Below, piece by piece: positions 21,077 through 32,629 of a stretch of DNA of 64,000 nucleotides. The notes under the pieces are model-generated. The model made no database searches, was not told the origin of the DNA, and saw only the letters and a program-made list of their open reading frames with translations. Source of the stretch: Dugong dugon (lineage: Eukaryota; Chordata; Mammalia; Sirenia; Dugongidae); contig CM057481.1 of NCBI GenBank assembly GCA_030035585.1, forward strand, positions 61,761,128-61,825,127, read 5' to 3'. Position numbers and translations under genes: made by a program. The stretch's first letter is position 1, and each line of letters starts with the position of its first letter.

Positions 21077-21480
21077 CTAGAGCAGTTCTAATGACTTCCA
21101 CTTGGCTTTTCCTACCATAATAGCCATTACTCCATTTGTCAGGGATCCAATGTGGGGGTTCTGCCAGCTGCTGAGTATATCTATTCCAATTATGCATTCT
21201 GGAACTAGGGAAATCACTATAGGGTTGCTTTGGGGACCCACTGGACCTACTGTGAGATAGACATGAGATAAGACTCCATTATGACAACATTGTAGAAAGG
21301 TATCAAACATGCGATCATCCAGAGCCTCCTCTTTCACCAATACCTGATCTATTCGTGGTGATATTTTGAGTATTTCTATTGCAACCTCATGCCATGGATT
21401 AGCAATGCTGTCTTTACTACTGGAAGCAGAGTCATCAACATCTTTAAGACTAACAAGACTTGAAAACTAATTTAGAAGAC
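21077..21480 (-). pseudogene. ERV-L copy 1 protease C-terminal remnant after gag deletion
   Basis: The 87-codon frame at 21,077-21,340 contains 'PECIIGIDILSSWQNP', equivalent to the conserved C-terminal block of copy 3 protease ('PECIIAKDML'). The region that should hold the D-T/S-G active site is absent. About 170 bp of unassigned leader-like sequence joins it to the PBS. Gag and the N-terminal half of protease are therefore missing. Confidence 0.75.
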
Positions 21481-21507
21481 TCATCCTTAAAATTTTGTTT
21501 CTCAAGA

Positions 21508-21525
21508 AGCACTCCTGGTGCCAAA
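21508..21525 (-). promoter_or_regulatory. Primer-binding site, leucine-tRNA type
   Basis: The minus strand reads 'tttggcaccaggagtgct' immediately after the 5' LTR. From general knowledge of tRNA 3' ends ('..CACTCCTGGTACCA'), 'tggcaccaggagtg' is close to a tRNA-Leu complement with one mismatch. Confidence 0.75.
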
Positions 21526-21706
21526 TGTCTTAGGCTGAGTTTTCTAGAAAAGCAAAACCAGTAACACATATAAATATATATAGAGAGATTTATATAAAGA
21601 GAATGGCCCGCGTGGTTGTAGAAGCTGGAATGTCCTAAATTTGTGGGTCAGTTTGGAGGATTCTCCTGATTCACATAGTCGCAGGGGCTGGCAAACCCAA
21701 CATGGG
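21526..21706 (-). mobile_element. Partial 5' LTR of ERV-L copy 1
   Basis: 'tgtcttaggctgagttttc' aligns with the first ~180 bp of the 3' LTR in window orientation. The match ends near 'ggggctggcaaacccaac', so the U3 side is lost. Confidence 0.85.
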
Positions 21707-22565
21707 CACTTTTAATCCAGTGCTCATCCATCACTATTCCTTTGACTTGCTTTATTTTTCCTCAGGTGGTCTCTTTATTCTTGGTTTCCTTTCTTTCATT
21801 CCCTATTTATTTTTTTCTCATTTGGATGCTTTTGTTTTCTTCCAATTTTTCTTCTCATTTTTTAAAATTTAGCATTTTTGTTGTTGTTGTTAGTGTACAA
21901 TTTTGATTCCCTTCTTCCTTTTTCTATATATTTTTTAGTTACTTTCTTAGTGGTTATCTCAGGGATTACAATTAATATCTTAAATTTATAACAACCCAGT
22001 TTGAATAATACCAACTCAGTTTTATATATACTCTGCTCCTATACATCTGTCTCCCCCCTTTATGTTGTTATGTCATAGATTATTACATCTTTATACATTG
22101 TGTGCCCATTCACATTGATTTATAATTACAGTTTTATGTATTTACCTTTTAAATCATATTTAAAAAACCAGTTACAAACAAAAAGTACAGCAAACTGGAT
22201 TTTATGTTTGCCTGTGTAGTTACCTTTACCAGTGTTTTTTTTATTTCTTCATACAGCTTCAAGTGTAGTATCCTTTTAGTCAGCCTGAAGGACTCCCTTT
22301 ATAGAATGCTTTGTAGGGCAGGTCTACTAGAAATGAACTTTCTTAGCTTTTGTTTATCTGGGAATTTCTTAATTTATCTTTCATTCTTGAAGAACAGTTT
22401 TGTGGGATAGAGAATTCTAGTTGGTAATTTTTTTCTTTCAAGTTATGGGAATGCTGACAAGTCATTGTTAAGACTGCCAGTGAGCCAGGGAGGGGTGGAG
22501 CAAGGTCTGGTGAAAAAAAGTGCCACCAAGTTTTCCTACCATTTTTAAGTTGCCTTTTTGTTATT
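21707..22565 (-). mobile_element. Old L1 fragment (5'/ORF-side)
   Basis: Reverse text such as 'gtggttatctcagggattac', 'gttacctttaccagtg' and 'cagcctgaaggactccc' recurs near 29,770-29,860 and 31,930-32,010 in other L1 blocks. Confidence 0.55.
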
Positions 22566-24077
22566 GTTGTTTTCTAAATTTTATTTAGTTTGTTGTTGCT
22601 ATTGAGAATATACACCACAAAACATACACCAATTCAACAATTTCTGTATGTACCATTTAGTGACATTGATTACATTCTTCGAGTTGTACATCTATTCTCA
22701 TCCTCCTTTTTCTGAGTTGTTCCTCCATCATTAACATAAACTTAAAGCCCCTAAGGCTCCTATCTAAGTTTTCCAATTGCTGTTGTCAGTTTTATCCCAT
22801 ATAGGTAGTTCTTAAAAGAGCATAATGCTCAAGGCAGATCTTTTTTTCACTAGTTAAGCTAAACTACTGTTTGGCTTTAAGATAACCTAAGGGGATATTT
22901 TTGGTTTAAGGTTTAAAGATTATCTCAAGGCAGTAGTTTTAGGAGTTCATCCAGCCTCCATGGCTCCAGAAAGTCTACAGTCTATGAGAATTTTAAGTTC
23001 TGTTCTACATTTTCCCCCTTTTGATCAGGATTTTTCTATGGAATCTCAGATCAAAATGTTCAGTAATGGCAGCCGGTTACCATCCAGTTCTTCTGATCTC
23101 ATGGCAAAGAAGGAAGTTGTTCATGGAGGCAATTAGCCACACATTCCATTTCCTCTTCCTATTCCTGACTCTCCTTCTTCCTCTACTGCTCCAGGTGAAT
23201 AGAGATCAATTGTTGAGCACTGGATGGCTGCTTGCAAGCTTTTAAGACCCCAGGCCCTGTGCAACAATGTAGGAAGTAGAACAGAAGCACTGAACACGTT
23301 ATTAGGCCAATTAACTGGGATGTCCCAAGAAACCAAGAACCTAAACCTCCAAACCAAGGAATCAAATCCCATGAGGCGTTTGGTTGTACATAAGCAGCCT
23401 CAGCAGCTACTCTTTTTTTTCTCTTGTAAATATATCCATCACACAACTTTTGCCAATTCAACTTTTTACAGGTGTACAACTTATTAATAGCAATTATAAT
23501 AACTGGCTGTGCAACCCTACCCTTAATCAGTGTGATTTTTCCATCACCGTTAACCCTCCTTTTTCCCCTTCCTCCCATCCCTGGTAACCACTAAAAAAGT
23601 TTGGTCTCTATACATTTGCCTTTTCTCATCTTTTTATGTAAGTTAGGTCACACAATATTTTTCATTTTGTAATTGGCTTATTTCGTTCAGCATAATGTCT
23701 TCAAGCCCCATCCATACTGTAGCATATATCAAGACTTCATTTCTCCTGGTTGAGTAGTATTCCATTGTATGTATGTACCACATTTTGTTTATCCATTCAT
23801 CTGCTGATGGGCATTTAGGTTGTTTCCACCTTTTGGCTATTGTGAATAGTACTGTAATGAACATTGGTGTACAAGCCTCTTTTTGAGTCCCTGCTTACCT
23901 AGAAGTGGAATTGTTGGGTCGTATGGTAGTTCTAGTTTTAGTTTTTTGAGGAACCACTACACCATTTCCACAACAGCTGTACCATTTTGTGTTCCCACCA
24001 GCAATGGATAAAGGTTCCAATTTCCCCACATCCTTGACAACATTTGTTATTTTCTGTTTGTTTATCTTAGCCATTTT

Positions 24078-24250
24078 AAAAAACCAAAAAACCAAACCCA
24101 TTGCCACTGAGTTGATTCTGACTCATAGTGATGCTATAGGACAGAGTAGAACTGCCCCACAGGATTTCTAAGGAGCACCTGGTGGATTCGAACTGCCAAT
24201 GTTTTGGTTAGCAGCCGTAGCTCTTAACCACCACACCACCAGGGTTTCCA
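24078..24250 (-). repeat. Afrotherian SINE (first of tandem pair)
   Basis: 'aaccaaacccattgccactg' to 'ccaccagggtttcc', lying inside L1 ORF2. Confidence 0.9.
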
Positions 24251-24399
24251 AAACCCAACCCGTTGCCGTGGAGTCTACTCCAACAATGACAGAGTAGAAC
24301 TACCCCATAAGGTTTCCAAGGAGTGCCTGGTGGATTCAAACTGCTGACCTTTTGGTTAGCAGCCTTAGCTCTTAACCACTACGCCACCAGGGTTTCCTA
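24251..24399 (-). repeat. Afrotherian SINE (second of tandem pair)
   Basis: Begins 'aaaacccaacccgttgcc' directly after the first SINE, in the same orientation, and ends 'cgccaccagggtttcc'. The shared distal ending suggests repeated use of the same A-rich target. Confidence 0.9.
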
Positions 24400-25261
24400 A
24401 CCATCTTAGTAGGAGTAAAATGATATCTCATTGTGCTTTTGATTTGCATCTCTCTGATGGCTAATGATGCTGAGCATCTTTTCATGTGTTTGGTAGCCAT
24501 TTGAATGTCTTCTTTGGTGAAATGTCTATTCAAGTCCTATGCCCATTTTATGAATGAGTTATTTGTCTTTTTGTTGTTATGCTGTCCAAGTTTTATATAT
24601 ATATTTTGGTTATGAGATTCTTTTCATTGTGTGGTTTCCAAAGATATTCTCCCAGTTGGTAGCTTGTCTTTTCACTTTTTTGGTAATGTCTACTGATAAA
24701 CAAAAGTTTTTAATTTTTATGAGGTCCCATTTATTTGTGTTTTGTTATTATATTAGATAATCCATTGTTAAAAGCTATGCCTGACACTGTTGCCCCTGCT
24801 TGTTCTTTTAAGAATTTTATGGTTTAATTTGCACATTTAGGTCCTTAATCTATTTTGAATTTTTCTGTGTGTATGGTGTGAGGCATGGATTCTATTTCAT
24901 CTTTCTGCATGTGGAAATGCAATTTTCTCAGCACCATTTATTGAAGAGACTCTTCTTTCGGACTTAGCACCCTTGTCAAAAATCAGTTGACCTTCATATG
25001 TGGGTTTATTTCTGGACTCTTAATTCTATTCCATTGGTCTATGTGTCTATTGTTATACCAGTAGTAGACTATTTTCATTACTATAGCTGTATAGTATGTG
25101 CCTTTTTTTCTGGATTCAGTGTTTGCTTGGTTGCTATAACCATTGACCATTTTCCATAGTTCTGACAAAGTTGATTCTGACAGTTTCTGGTTGTTTTTCA
25201 ATGTTTCACAGAGGGATGGGTGTTTGGAGTTGCCTACTCTGCCATTTTCCTCAAGTCACTC

Positions 25262-25472
25262 TCCCTCAAGGACTCTTGGTGGCTCAGTGAATAAAGTGCT
25301 TGGCTGCTAACCAAAAGGTCGGTGGTTTGAACCCACCATGCTCTCTGTGGGATAAAGATGTAGCAGTCTGCTTCCGTAAAGATTTACAGCTTGGAAACCT
25401 TATGGGGCCTACTCTGCCCTATAGGGTCGCTGTGCATCAGAATCGACTCAGTGGCAATAGGTTTGGTTTCTT
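25262..25472 (+). repeat. Afrotherian SINE
   Basis: 'ggactcttggtggctcagtg', 'ggtggtttgaacccacc', then 'aatcgactcagtggcaatagg'. It includes the longer middle 'gtagcagtctgcttcc' subfamily block. Confidence 0.9.
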
Positions 25473-25499
25473 TCCTTTCTTTTTTTTTTTTTTTTGGCA

Positions 25500-25785
25500 C
25501 ACTATAACTTTTATTTTTTTAAAAAATATTGTATTGTGCTTTAGGTGTAAGTTTACAGCTCACGTTGGTTCCTCATTCAAAAATTAACACACATAGTATT
25601 TTGTGGCATTGGTTGCAATCCCCAGAATGTGACAGTACTCTCCCCCTTTTCACCCCAGGTTCCCAGTGTCCATTTGTCCAGTTCCTGTCCTTTCCCGCTT
25701 TCTCATCTTGCTTTTGGGCAGAAGTTGCCCATTCTTCATTTCTTCTTAATTATGAAATTTCCAATAATCTAGGTGTAGTTGAAAA
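25500..25785 (-). mobile_element. L1 3' terminal fragment
   Basis: T-rich start, then 'tgtgctttaggtgtaagtt' and 'tttgtggcattggttgc', equivalent to 3,247-3,345. It ends near the next SINE. Confidence 0.65.
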
Positions 25786-25787
25786 GG

Positions 25788-26520
25788 AGCCCTAGTGGTG
25801 CAGTGGATAAGTGCAACCTCTAGATGTAACTGTCTTAGTCATCTAGTGATGCTGTAATGGAAATACCACAAGTGGATGGCTTTAACAAAGAGAAATTTAT
25901 TCCCTCACGGTAAAGTAGGCTAAAGGTCCAAATTCAGGGTGTCAGCTCCAGGGGAAGGCTTTCTCTCTCTGTCAGCTCTGGAGGAAGGTCCTTGTCATCA
26001 ATCTTCCCCTGGTAGAGCAGCTTCTCAGGCACAGGGACTCCGGGTCCAAAGCACACTCTGCTCCCGGTGCTGCTTTCTTGGTGGTATGAGGTCCCCAATT
26101 CTCTGCTTGCTTCCATTTCCTTTTATCTCTTGTAAGATAAAAGGTGGTGCAGGCCACACCCTAGGGAAACTCCCTTTACATTGGATCAGGGATGTGACTT
26201 TAGTAAGGGTGTTATAGGATCATACCCTAATCCTTTAACATAAAATTACAGTCACAAAATGGAGGACAACCACACAATACTGGGAATCATAGCCCAGTCA
26301 AATTGATACACACATTTTTTGGGGGGGACATAATTCAAACCACGACCGATGCTAAAAGGCTGGTGGTTTGAACCCACCAGCCGCTCTGTGGGAGAAAAAA
26401 TGTGGCAGTCTGCTTCTGTAAAGATTATATCTAGGAAACCCTATGAGGAGGTCTGCTCTGTCACACAGGGTCACTATGAGTCGGAATTGACTCGGCAACA
26501 CACAATAACGACAAGGAGTA
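25788..26520 (+). repeat. Afrotherian SINE split by an LTR
   Basis: Head 'ggagccctagtggtgcagtgg' at 25,788-25,830. The SINE continues after the LTR with 'ggctggtggtttgaaccc' (26,358) and ends 'cggaattgactcggcaac'. Confidence 0.85.
25831..26346 (-). mobile_element. MaLR-like LTR inserted in a SINE
   Basis: 'tgtcttagtcatctagtgatg' to 'gggacataattcaaacc', the reverse of the LTR form at 11,537 ('tggattgaattatgtcccc'). About 516 bp. A matching target duplication is not clear. Confidence 0.82.
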
Positions 26521-27101
26521 GTTTAGCTCCTTTTGCAACTTGGAAATCTGGGTGCGAGGAGTTCTCGACAAAGTTATCAACAAAGGTATCATGAATTAGA
26601 GATTTTTCTACCTTAAAATCAAAGGACAAATTCACTATTTGCAAACTAAAATACCATTCAAACTCAGTATATTTGATCATACATTTAAATTTTATGCAGT
26701 TAACAAGGAAGAACTCTAAAATAAAAATACAGATCCTAAAAGATCTTAAACTTACACAGTTGATTGTTATATAACTTTAAATAGAAGTCCTCATATTTCA
26801 GGGACTGGCAATCAAAGTTAGTTTAAAGTGGTGAGCTCTGAAATTACAGTGATATTTAAATCACTCTCATTCTTAGGCCCAGTACTTCATCTTCCTTAGT
26901 AGAGCCTGGCTTGCTGACTAAATTGTGTATTTATTGTTCTGTTTTGAATTCCATTGTCCTTATTTGAACTCTACATTCTGTGTAAGAAGCCCAAAAGTTT
27001 CCTTAAAGCAAAGGTTTCATCTCACAGTGAATAGGACTCTAGATTTTAAAATATTCAACACATTGTATAAGGTGAAGTGACAGGAATAAACTCAAGAGTT
27101 A

Positions 27102-27138
<37 letters not shown>

Positions 27139-27344
27139 TGTGTGTGGTGGTGGTGGGGCTTAAAAGAAGCTGGCTAAAGTAGCAAAGCAGAGAACTTGGG
27201 AAAAGTCCTGAGTGCTCACAAATGAATACAAAGAGGACTTAACTCCGTCCTAACAAGTACAACTTTATGACTGGAAAATCTAAAATCCTGGCAAAATACC
27301 TGTTTCACATTTGATTAAAGCATTGTCACGTGATGTATCTATTT
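26521..27344. other. No gene identified
   Basis: AT-rich unique-looking DNA with no convincing open frame. It contains the (TG)n tract at 27,103-27,156. Confidence 0.55.
27103..27156. repeat. (TG)n microsatellite
   Basis: About 20 TG units with one TTT interruption, followed by a short (GGT)n. Confidence 0.95.
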
Positions 27345-27730
27345 TATTATTTTTAACATCTTCCTAGAGATATAATTCATCCATTTAAGGTATACAATTC
27401 AATGGGTTTTGATGCATTCACACAATTGTGTAACCATCACCACAATCAACTTCACAAAATTTTCACCATCCCAAAAAGGTACCTGTACCCATTAGCAGTC
27501 ACTCCCTATTCCCCTCCAACTCCCCAACCCTAGTCAATCACTAATCTACTTCCTATCTCCATGGCTTTGCCTATTTTGGATATTTCACACGGATGGAATC
27601 ATATATGTGGTCTTTTGTAAATGACTTTTTTCACTTAGAATAATGTTTTCAAGGTTCGTCCATGTTGTAGCAAGTATCAGTAGTTCATTCATTTTAATTG
27701 CCAAATAATATTACATGTTATGGATATCTC

Positions 27731-27885
27731 CCACCCTGTTGCCACTGAGTTGATTCTGACTCATAATGGCCCTATAGGACAAAGTAGAACTGCCCCATCT
27801 GGTTTCCAAGGAGCAGCTGGTGGATTTGAACCACCGATCTCCAGGTTAGCCACCAAACTCTTAACTACAGCACCACCAGGGCTCC
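27731..27885 (-). repeat. Afrotherian SINE in L1
   Basis: 'caccctgttgccactgag' to 'caccaccagggctcc'. The flanks ggatatctc/ggatatatctc are near-identical. Confidence 0.9.
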
Positions 27886-28076
27886 TTATAGGGATATATC
27901 TCATATAATTTACTCCTTCATCAGTTGATGGGATGTAGGTTGTTTCCACTTCTTGACGATTATTAAGAATAATGCTGCCACGAACATTTGCATACAAGTC
28001 TTTTGTGTAGACATATGTTTTCATTTCTTTTGGGTAGATACTTAGTAGTGGAATTGCTGGGTCATTTGGTAACAAT

Positions 28077-28480
28077 CAAATCAGTCTTAGATGAAATACA
28101 AACAGAATGCTCTAAGAAGCAAGGATGGTGAGACTTCAGCTTGCTTACTTTGGACAAGTCATCAGGAAAGAACAATTGCTAGAAAAGGACATCATATTTG
28201 GTAAAGTAGAGGGTCAGTGAAAGACAGGAAGACCCTTAACAAGACGGACTGACAGTGGCTGCAACGATGGGCTCAAGCATAGCAATGATTGTGAGGATGG
28301 CGCAGGACTGGGCAGTGTTTTGTTGTGTTGTACATAGGGTCACTACAAGTTAGAACTGACTCGACGGCATCTAACAATAATCATGAAGATCGCACAGGAC
28401 TGGGTAACATTTTCTTCTGTTATATATAAGGTCATCAGGAGACAGAGGTGACTTGAACACAACTAACAACAACTACATCA
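28077..28480 (+). mobile_element. RTE 3' end with duplicated terminus, in L1
   Basis: Reads 'ggtaaagtagagggtcagtg' and 'gctcaagcatagcaatgattg' to 'ctcgacggcatctaac', then repeats a shorter terminal unit ('atcgcacaggactgggtaac' to 'cacaactaacaacaac'). An exact tggtaacaat duplication (28,067-28,076; 28,481-28,490) bounds the whole block. Confidence 0.88.
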
Positions 28481-29539
28481 TGGTAACAATATGTTTTAAC
28501 TTTTTGAGGAAATGCCAAACTGTTTTCCAAAGTAGCTGCACCATTTACATTGCTATCAGCAATTTATGAGAAGTCCAATTTCTCCACATGTTCCACAACA
28601 CATGTTGTTACATTTTTGACAGAATGTAAAGTGGTATCTCATTGAGGTTTTGATTTGCATTTTCCTGATGGCTAATGTTGTTGAGCATCTTTTCATTTGT
28701 ATACCTTCTTTGGAGAAATGCCTATTCAGATCCTTGGCCCATTTCTTAACTGGGTTATTTATCGTTTTTTATTATTGAGTTATAAGGTTTCTTTATATAT
28801 TCTAGATACAATCCTTTATCAGATATATGATTTTCAAATATATTTCTTAATCTGTGGGTTGTCTTTCACTTCTTGATGATATCCTTTGAAGCATAAAAAG
28901 TTGTAATTTGATGAAGTCCAATTTATCTATTTTTATTTTGTTGCCAATGCTTTTGTCAATCATATCTAAGAAACTATTGCCTAATTCAAGGTCACAAAGA
29001 TTCACAGCTATGTTTTTGTCTAAATTTTAAAGTTTTAGCTCTTATATTTAGGTCTATGATCCATTTTGAATTAATTTTTTAAATTTTTGAATATGGACTG
29101 AGGTAGGGTTCCAACTTCATTCTCTTGCATGTGTATATTCAGTAATTCCAGCACCATTTGTTGAAAGATTATACTTTCTCAATTGAATTATTCTAGATTA
29201 ATTAATTGGATTTATTCCTGGAGTCTCAATTCCATTCCACTGATCTATATGTCTGTCCGTAAGCCTTTATTACTGTCTTACTGTAGTTTTGCCATAAGTT
29301 TTGATATTGGACAGTGTGAGTCCTCTGACATTATTCTTTTTTTTTCAAGATTGTTTTTGATATTTTGGGTCATTGGAATTCCAAATGAATTTTAAGATGT
29401 GTTTTTCAATTTAAAAAAAAAATGGCAGCTGAAATTTTGATAGAGATTGTGTTGAGCATGTAGATCAACTTGGGGAGTATTGTCATCTTCATATTAAGTG
29501 TTCTGATTCGTGAACATGGGATGTCTTTCCATTTAATTA

Positions 29540-29714
29540 CCAAAAAAAAAGAAAAAAAAAACCACTGCCATTGAGTCAATTCCCACTCATAATGACCCTA
29601 CAGGACAGAGCAGAATTGCCCCATAGAGTTTCAAAGGAGTGCCTGGTGGATTTGAACTACCAACCCTTTGGTTAGCAGCTGTAGCACTTAACCATTACAC
29701 CACCAGGGTTTTCT
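29540..29714 (-). repeat. Afrotherian SINE in L1
   Basis: A-rich lead, then 'ccactgccattgagtcaattc' to 'caccaccagggttttc'. Flanks ccatttaatta/ccattttatta are similar. Confidence 0.88.
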
Positions 29715-30589
29715 CCATTTTATTAAGTCTTCTTTATTTCTTTCAACAACTATGGCATTTATATTTACCCAGGTAGTTACCTTTACCAATAGTCTTTATT
29801 TCTTCTTATGGCTTCAAGTTCCTGTCTAGTGTCCTTTTATTTCAACCTGAAGGGTTCCCTTTAGAATTCTTTAAACAACATGTGTTGTAGTTGTTTTGTT
29901 TAATTGATTCCTAAGTATCCAATGGAATCTTTTTTTAATTTCATTTTGAATTGTTCATTGCTAGTGTACAGAAGTACAGTTGATTTTTGTGTGCTGCTTT
30001 TGTCGTCTGCAAACTTGCTAAACTCATTTTTTTAGTTTTAAGGTTTTTTAGTGGGTTTCTTATGATTTTCTATATACAAGTTCATGTCATCTGCTAATAG
30101 TTTTATTTCTTCCTTTCCAATCTGAGTGCCTTTTATTTTATTTTTTCCCTAATTCTACTGGCTAGAGCCACCAATAAAACGCTGAAAAGAAGTGGTTAAA
30201 GCAGACATCCTTTTCTTGTTCCTGATCTTAGGGGAAAGCATTCAGTCTTTCACCATTAAATATGATGTTAGGTATGGGATTTCCTAGATACCTTTTATTC
30301 ATGTTGAGGAAGTTACCTTCTATTCCTAGTTTTTTGTTTTTTTTTAAGTGTTTTTATCATGACAGGCTGTTGGATTTTGTCAAATGCTTTTGCTGTGTCT
30401 TTTGAGATGATTATGTGTTTATTTCTTTATTCTACTGATATGGTGTAATGTATTAATTGTTTTTTTGAATGTTAAACCAGTTTTGCATTCCTGGGACAAA
30501 TCTCACTTGATTAAGGTGTATAATCCTTTCTATGTGTTGCTGGATTTGTTTTGGTAGTATTTTGTTGAGGATTTATGCATCTATACTTA

Positions 30590-30926
30590 GGATGGTTAAG
30601 ATTGTGTGTCAACTTGGCTGAGCCATGATTCTCAGTGGTTTGGCAGTCATGATGTTGTGATCACTTCCATACTAAGATTTGATATAATGTGATCAATCAC
30701 CCCCATGATGGGATGGGATCTGCTGTGAGTAGCCAATCAACTGAAAGCGAGTTTCCTTGAGTGTGTGGCCTGTATCGAATATCAGTGGACATTCCGGCAA
30801 GGCTCGTGGGCTTTTGATTGCTTTTGTAGCTGGATCCTGCAGCTGGCTCCTATTCATCTGACCTCTGGTTCTTGGGACTTGAGCTAGCAGCATACCTGTG
30901 GTCTTGCCCATGGATCTTGGGATTCA
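30590..30926 (+). mobile_element. ERV-L-type LTR fragment
   Basis: 'gatggttaagattgtgtgtc' and 'gggatctgctgtgagtagcc' parallel the reverse complement of the LTR at 17,261-17,799. The match stops after 'gatcttgggattca', so the R/U5 side is missing. Confidence 0.8.
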
Positions 30927-30929
30927 GTG

Positions 30930-32592
30930 CAATAGAGAAAGTCAATAAAACCAAAGTTTGTTCTTTGGAAAGATTAACAAAATTTACAAACCTTTAGATA
31001 GACTGATCAAAAAGAGAAAGAGAGAGAATGCTTAAATTATTAAAATCAGGAACGAACGAAGTAATATCACTACTGACCTCATGAAGTAAAAATGGAATAC
31101 TACTCTATGCTAACATGATATATCTTTTTCCATCTTTTTCCTTGCAACTCTTTTGTGTCTTAGAATCTAAAATGTGTCTCCTGTAGACAGCATATTATTG
31201 GATCTTGTTTTAAAACCCAGTCAATAATCTCTGTCTTTTGATTTGATTGTTAAATCCATTCACATCTAATGCTATTATTGATATACATGGATTTATGCCT
31301 GCCGTCTTACTTTTTGTTTTCTGAATGACTCGTGTATCTTTTGTTCCTGTACTGCTTTCCTTTGCATTAAGTGAGCATTTTCTATTATAACATTTTAATT
31401 CCTTTAATAATATTTTCACTGTTTGTTTCCAGTTATTTCTTGGTGGCTGCTCTAGGGATTACCATATACGTTTTACAAAAATCTACTTCAGATTTATACT
31501 AATTTAGTTTCCAGTGAAATATAGAAATATTACTCTTACATAGCACTATTCCCCCTCCCACACACACATCAAACACAACAATAAATTGTTATAATTATTA
31601 GTTTATATTATGTCTTTCGAAAAAGCTCAAAGGAGAGCAAGTATATATTTACATAATTTGTTCTATTAATCTTACTTGTTATTTCTGATCATCTTCATTT
31701 CTTCCTGTGGGATCAAGTTACCATCTGGTTTCATTTCCTTACTGCAGTACAGGTTTGCTTCTCACCCACCCGCTTTCTGCTGTTATTGTCAAATATATTG
31801 CATTTCAATATGAGTTCAAAAATACAGTTGCATACACATTGTTATATACATCTGCTTTTTAAATCAGTTAAGAGAAGAAGAAATACACACTTATACTGTC
31901 TATTATAATTACATTAATTACCCTTATTTATGCTCTTTTATTTTTTCATGTGGATTCAACTTACTGCCTGGGATCACTTTCTCTCAGCCTGAAGAACCTC
32001 CTTTAGCATTTCTCATATGGCAATTGTGCAAGCAACAAATTCTCTGAGTTTTTATCTTGAAATGCCTTTATTTTGCCTTCATTTGTGAAAGACATGATTC
32101 TTTGTTGAGCTTTTTTTTTTTTCCTCTCAGTACTTTGAATATTCATCTCACTGCTTCCTAGACTCCACTGTTTCTGATGACAAGTCATCTTTTAATCTTA
32201 TTTGGGTTTCCATGTACATAATGAGTCTTTTTTCTCTTGCTGCTTTCAAGATTTTCTCTTTGTCTTTTAATATTTTTATTATGGTATGTCTGAGTGTGGA
32301 TTTATTTGCCTTTACCGTTCTTGGAGTTCACTGAACTTCTTGGGATGTGTAGACTAATGGTTTTTGTCAAATTTGGGACATTTTCGCTAATTATTTCTTT
32401 TCCTTTTCTTTTTTCTTTCTCTTTTCTCACTCCTCTTTCCTTCTGGTACTCGCAGTGCACTTAATAGTGACCCACATTCCTCTGATGCTCTTTATTTTCC
32501 TTCAATCATTTTTCTCTCTGTTCTTCAGATTGCATAATCTCTATCTTATTCTTCAAAGAGGAAGTTTCTGAACTTCTAAACATTCCAGTCAC
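30930..32592. mobile_element. L1 pieces in two orientations
   Basis: 30,930-31,118 reads forward ('ctttggaaagattaacaaaa', ORF2 text). 31,119-32,592 reads in reverse ('gttatttcttggtggctgc', 'ggatttatgcctgccgtc', 'ctttgtcttttaatattttt'). The switch at about 31,118 may be an L1 inversion or two insertions. Confidence 0.55.
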
Positions 32593-32629
32593 TTTTCTTT
32601 GTATGTTGTTGTTGTTAGGTGCCATTGAG

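Larger units (their letters stand above)
17261..21706 (-). mobile_element. ERV-L-like provirus, copy 1 (gag deleted)
   Basis: Minus-strand class III endogenous retrovirus. From high to low coordinates it has a partial 5' LTR, PBS, a short leader, the C-terminal half of protease, RT, RNase H, integrase, dUTPase, PPT and 3' LTR. No env is seen. The dUTPase placed after integrase is diagnostic of the ERV-L lineage. All coding parts carry stops or frameshifts. It is old and cannot be functional. The LTR matches those at 45,534, 48,856 and the fragments at 30,590 and 60,097. Confidence 0.9.
23643..25201 (-). pseudogene. L1 ORF2 C-terminal remnant
   Basis: The 23,643-23,864 frame contains 'FTIAKRWKQPKCPSADEWI' and 'MWYIHTMEYYS', the invariant L1 ORF2 C-terminal end. 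Further up, 24,430-24,560 encodes text like '[19 protein letters not shown]' and '[12 protein letters not shown]' of the same protein. ORF2 is the L1 endonuclease/reverse transcriptase. Only its last third is represented, with stops and two inserted SINEs. It has no possible function. Confidence 0.85.
22566..25255 (-). mobile_element. L1 3' half (ORF2 C-terminus plus long 3' UTR)
   Basis: Minus strand. The ORF2 end is at about 23,640, and the 3' UTR runs down to about 22,570. The UTR is shared with 57,522-58,367 ('cagcctccatggctccagaa', 'cactagttaagctaaact'). ORF2 text continues upward to about 25,200, interrupted by two SINEs at 24,078-24,399. Confidence 0.8.
27345..30589 (-). mobile_element. 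Long old L1 (minus strand) with three nested insertions
   Basis: The reverse L1 3' region begins near 'agagatataattcatcc' and proceeds through ORF2 text ('ggaattgctgggtcatttgg', 'tgatttgcattttcctgatgg', 'gttttgcattcctgggac'). SINEs at 27,731 and 29,540 and an RTE 3' end at 28,077 interrupt it. It has many stops. Confidence 0.75.

Noticed and set aside
24078..24399. tRNA genes suggested by A- and B-box-like words
   Set aside because: These are SINE heads. No cloverleaf with anticodon arm and acceptor pairing is evident.
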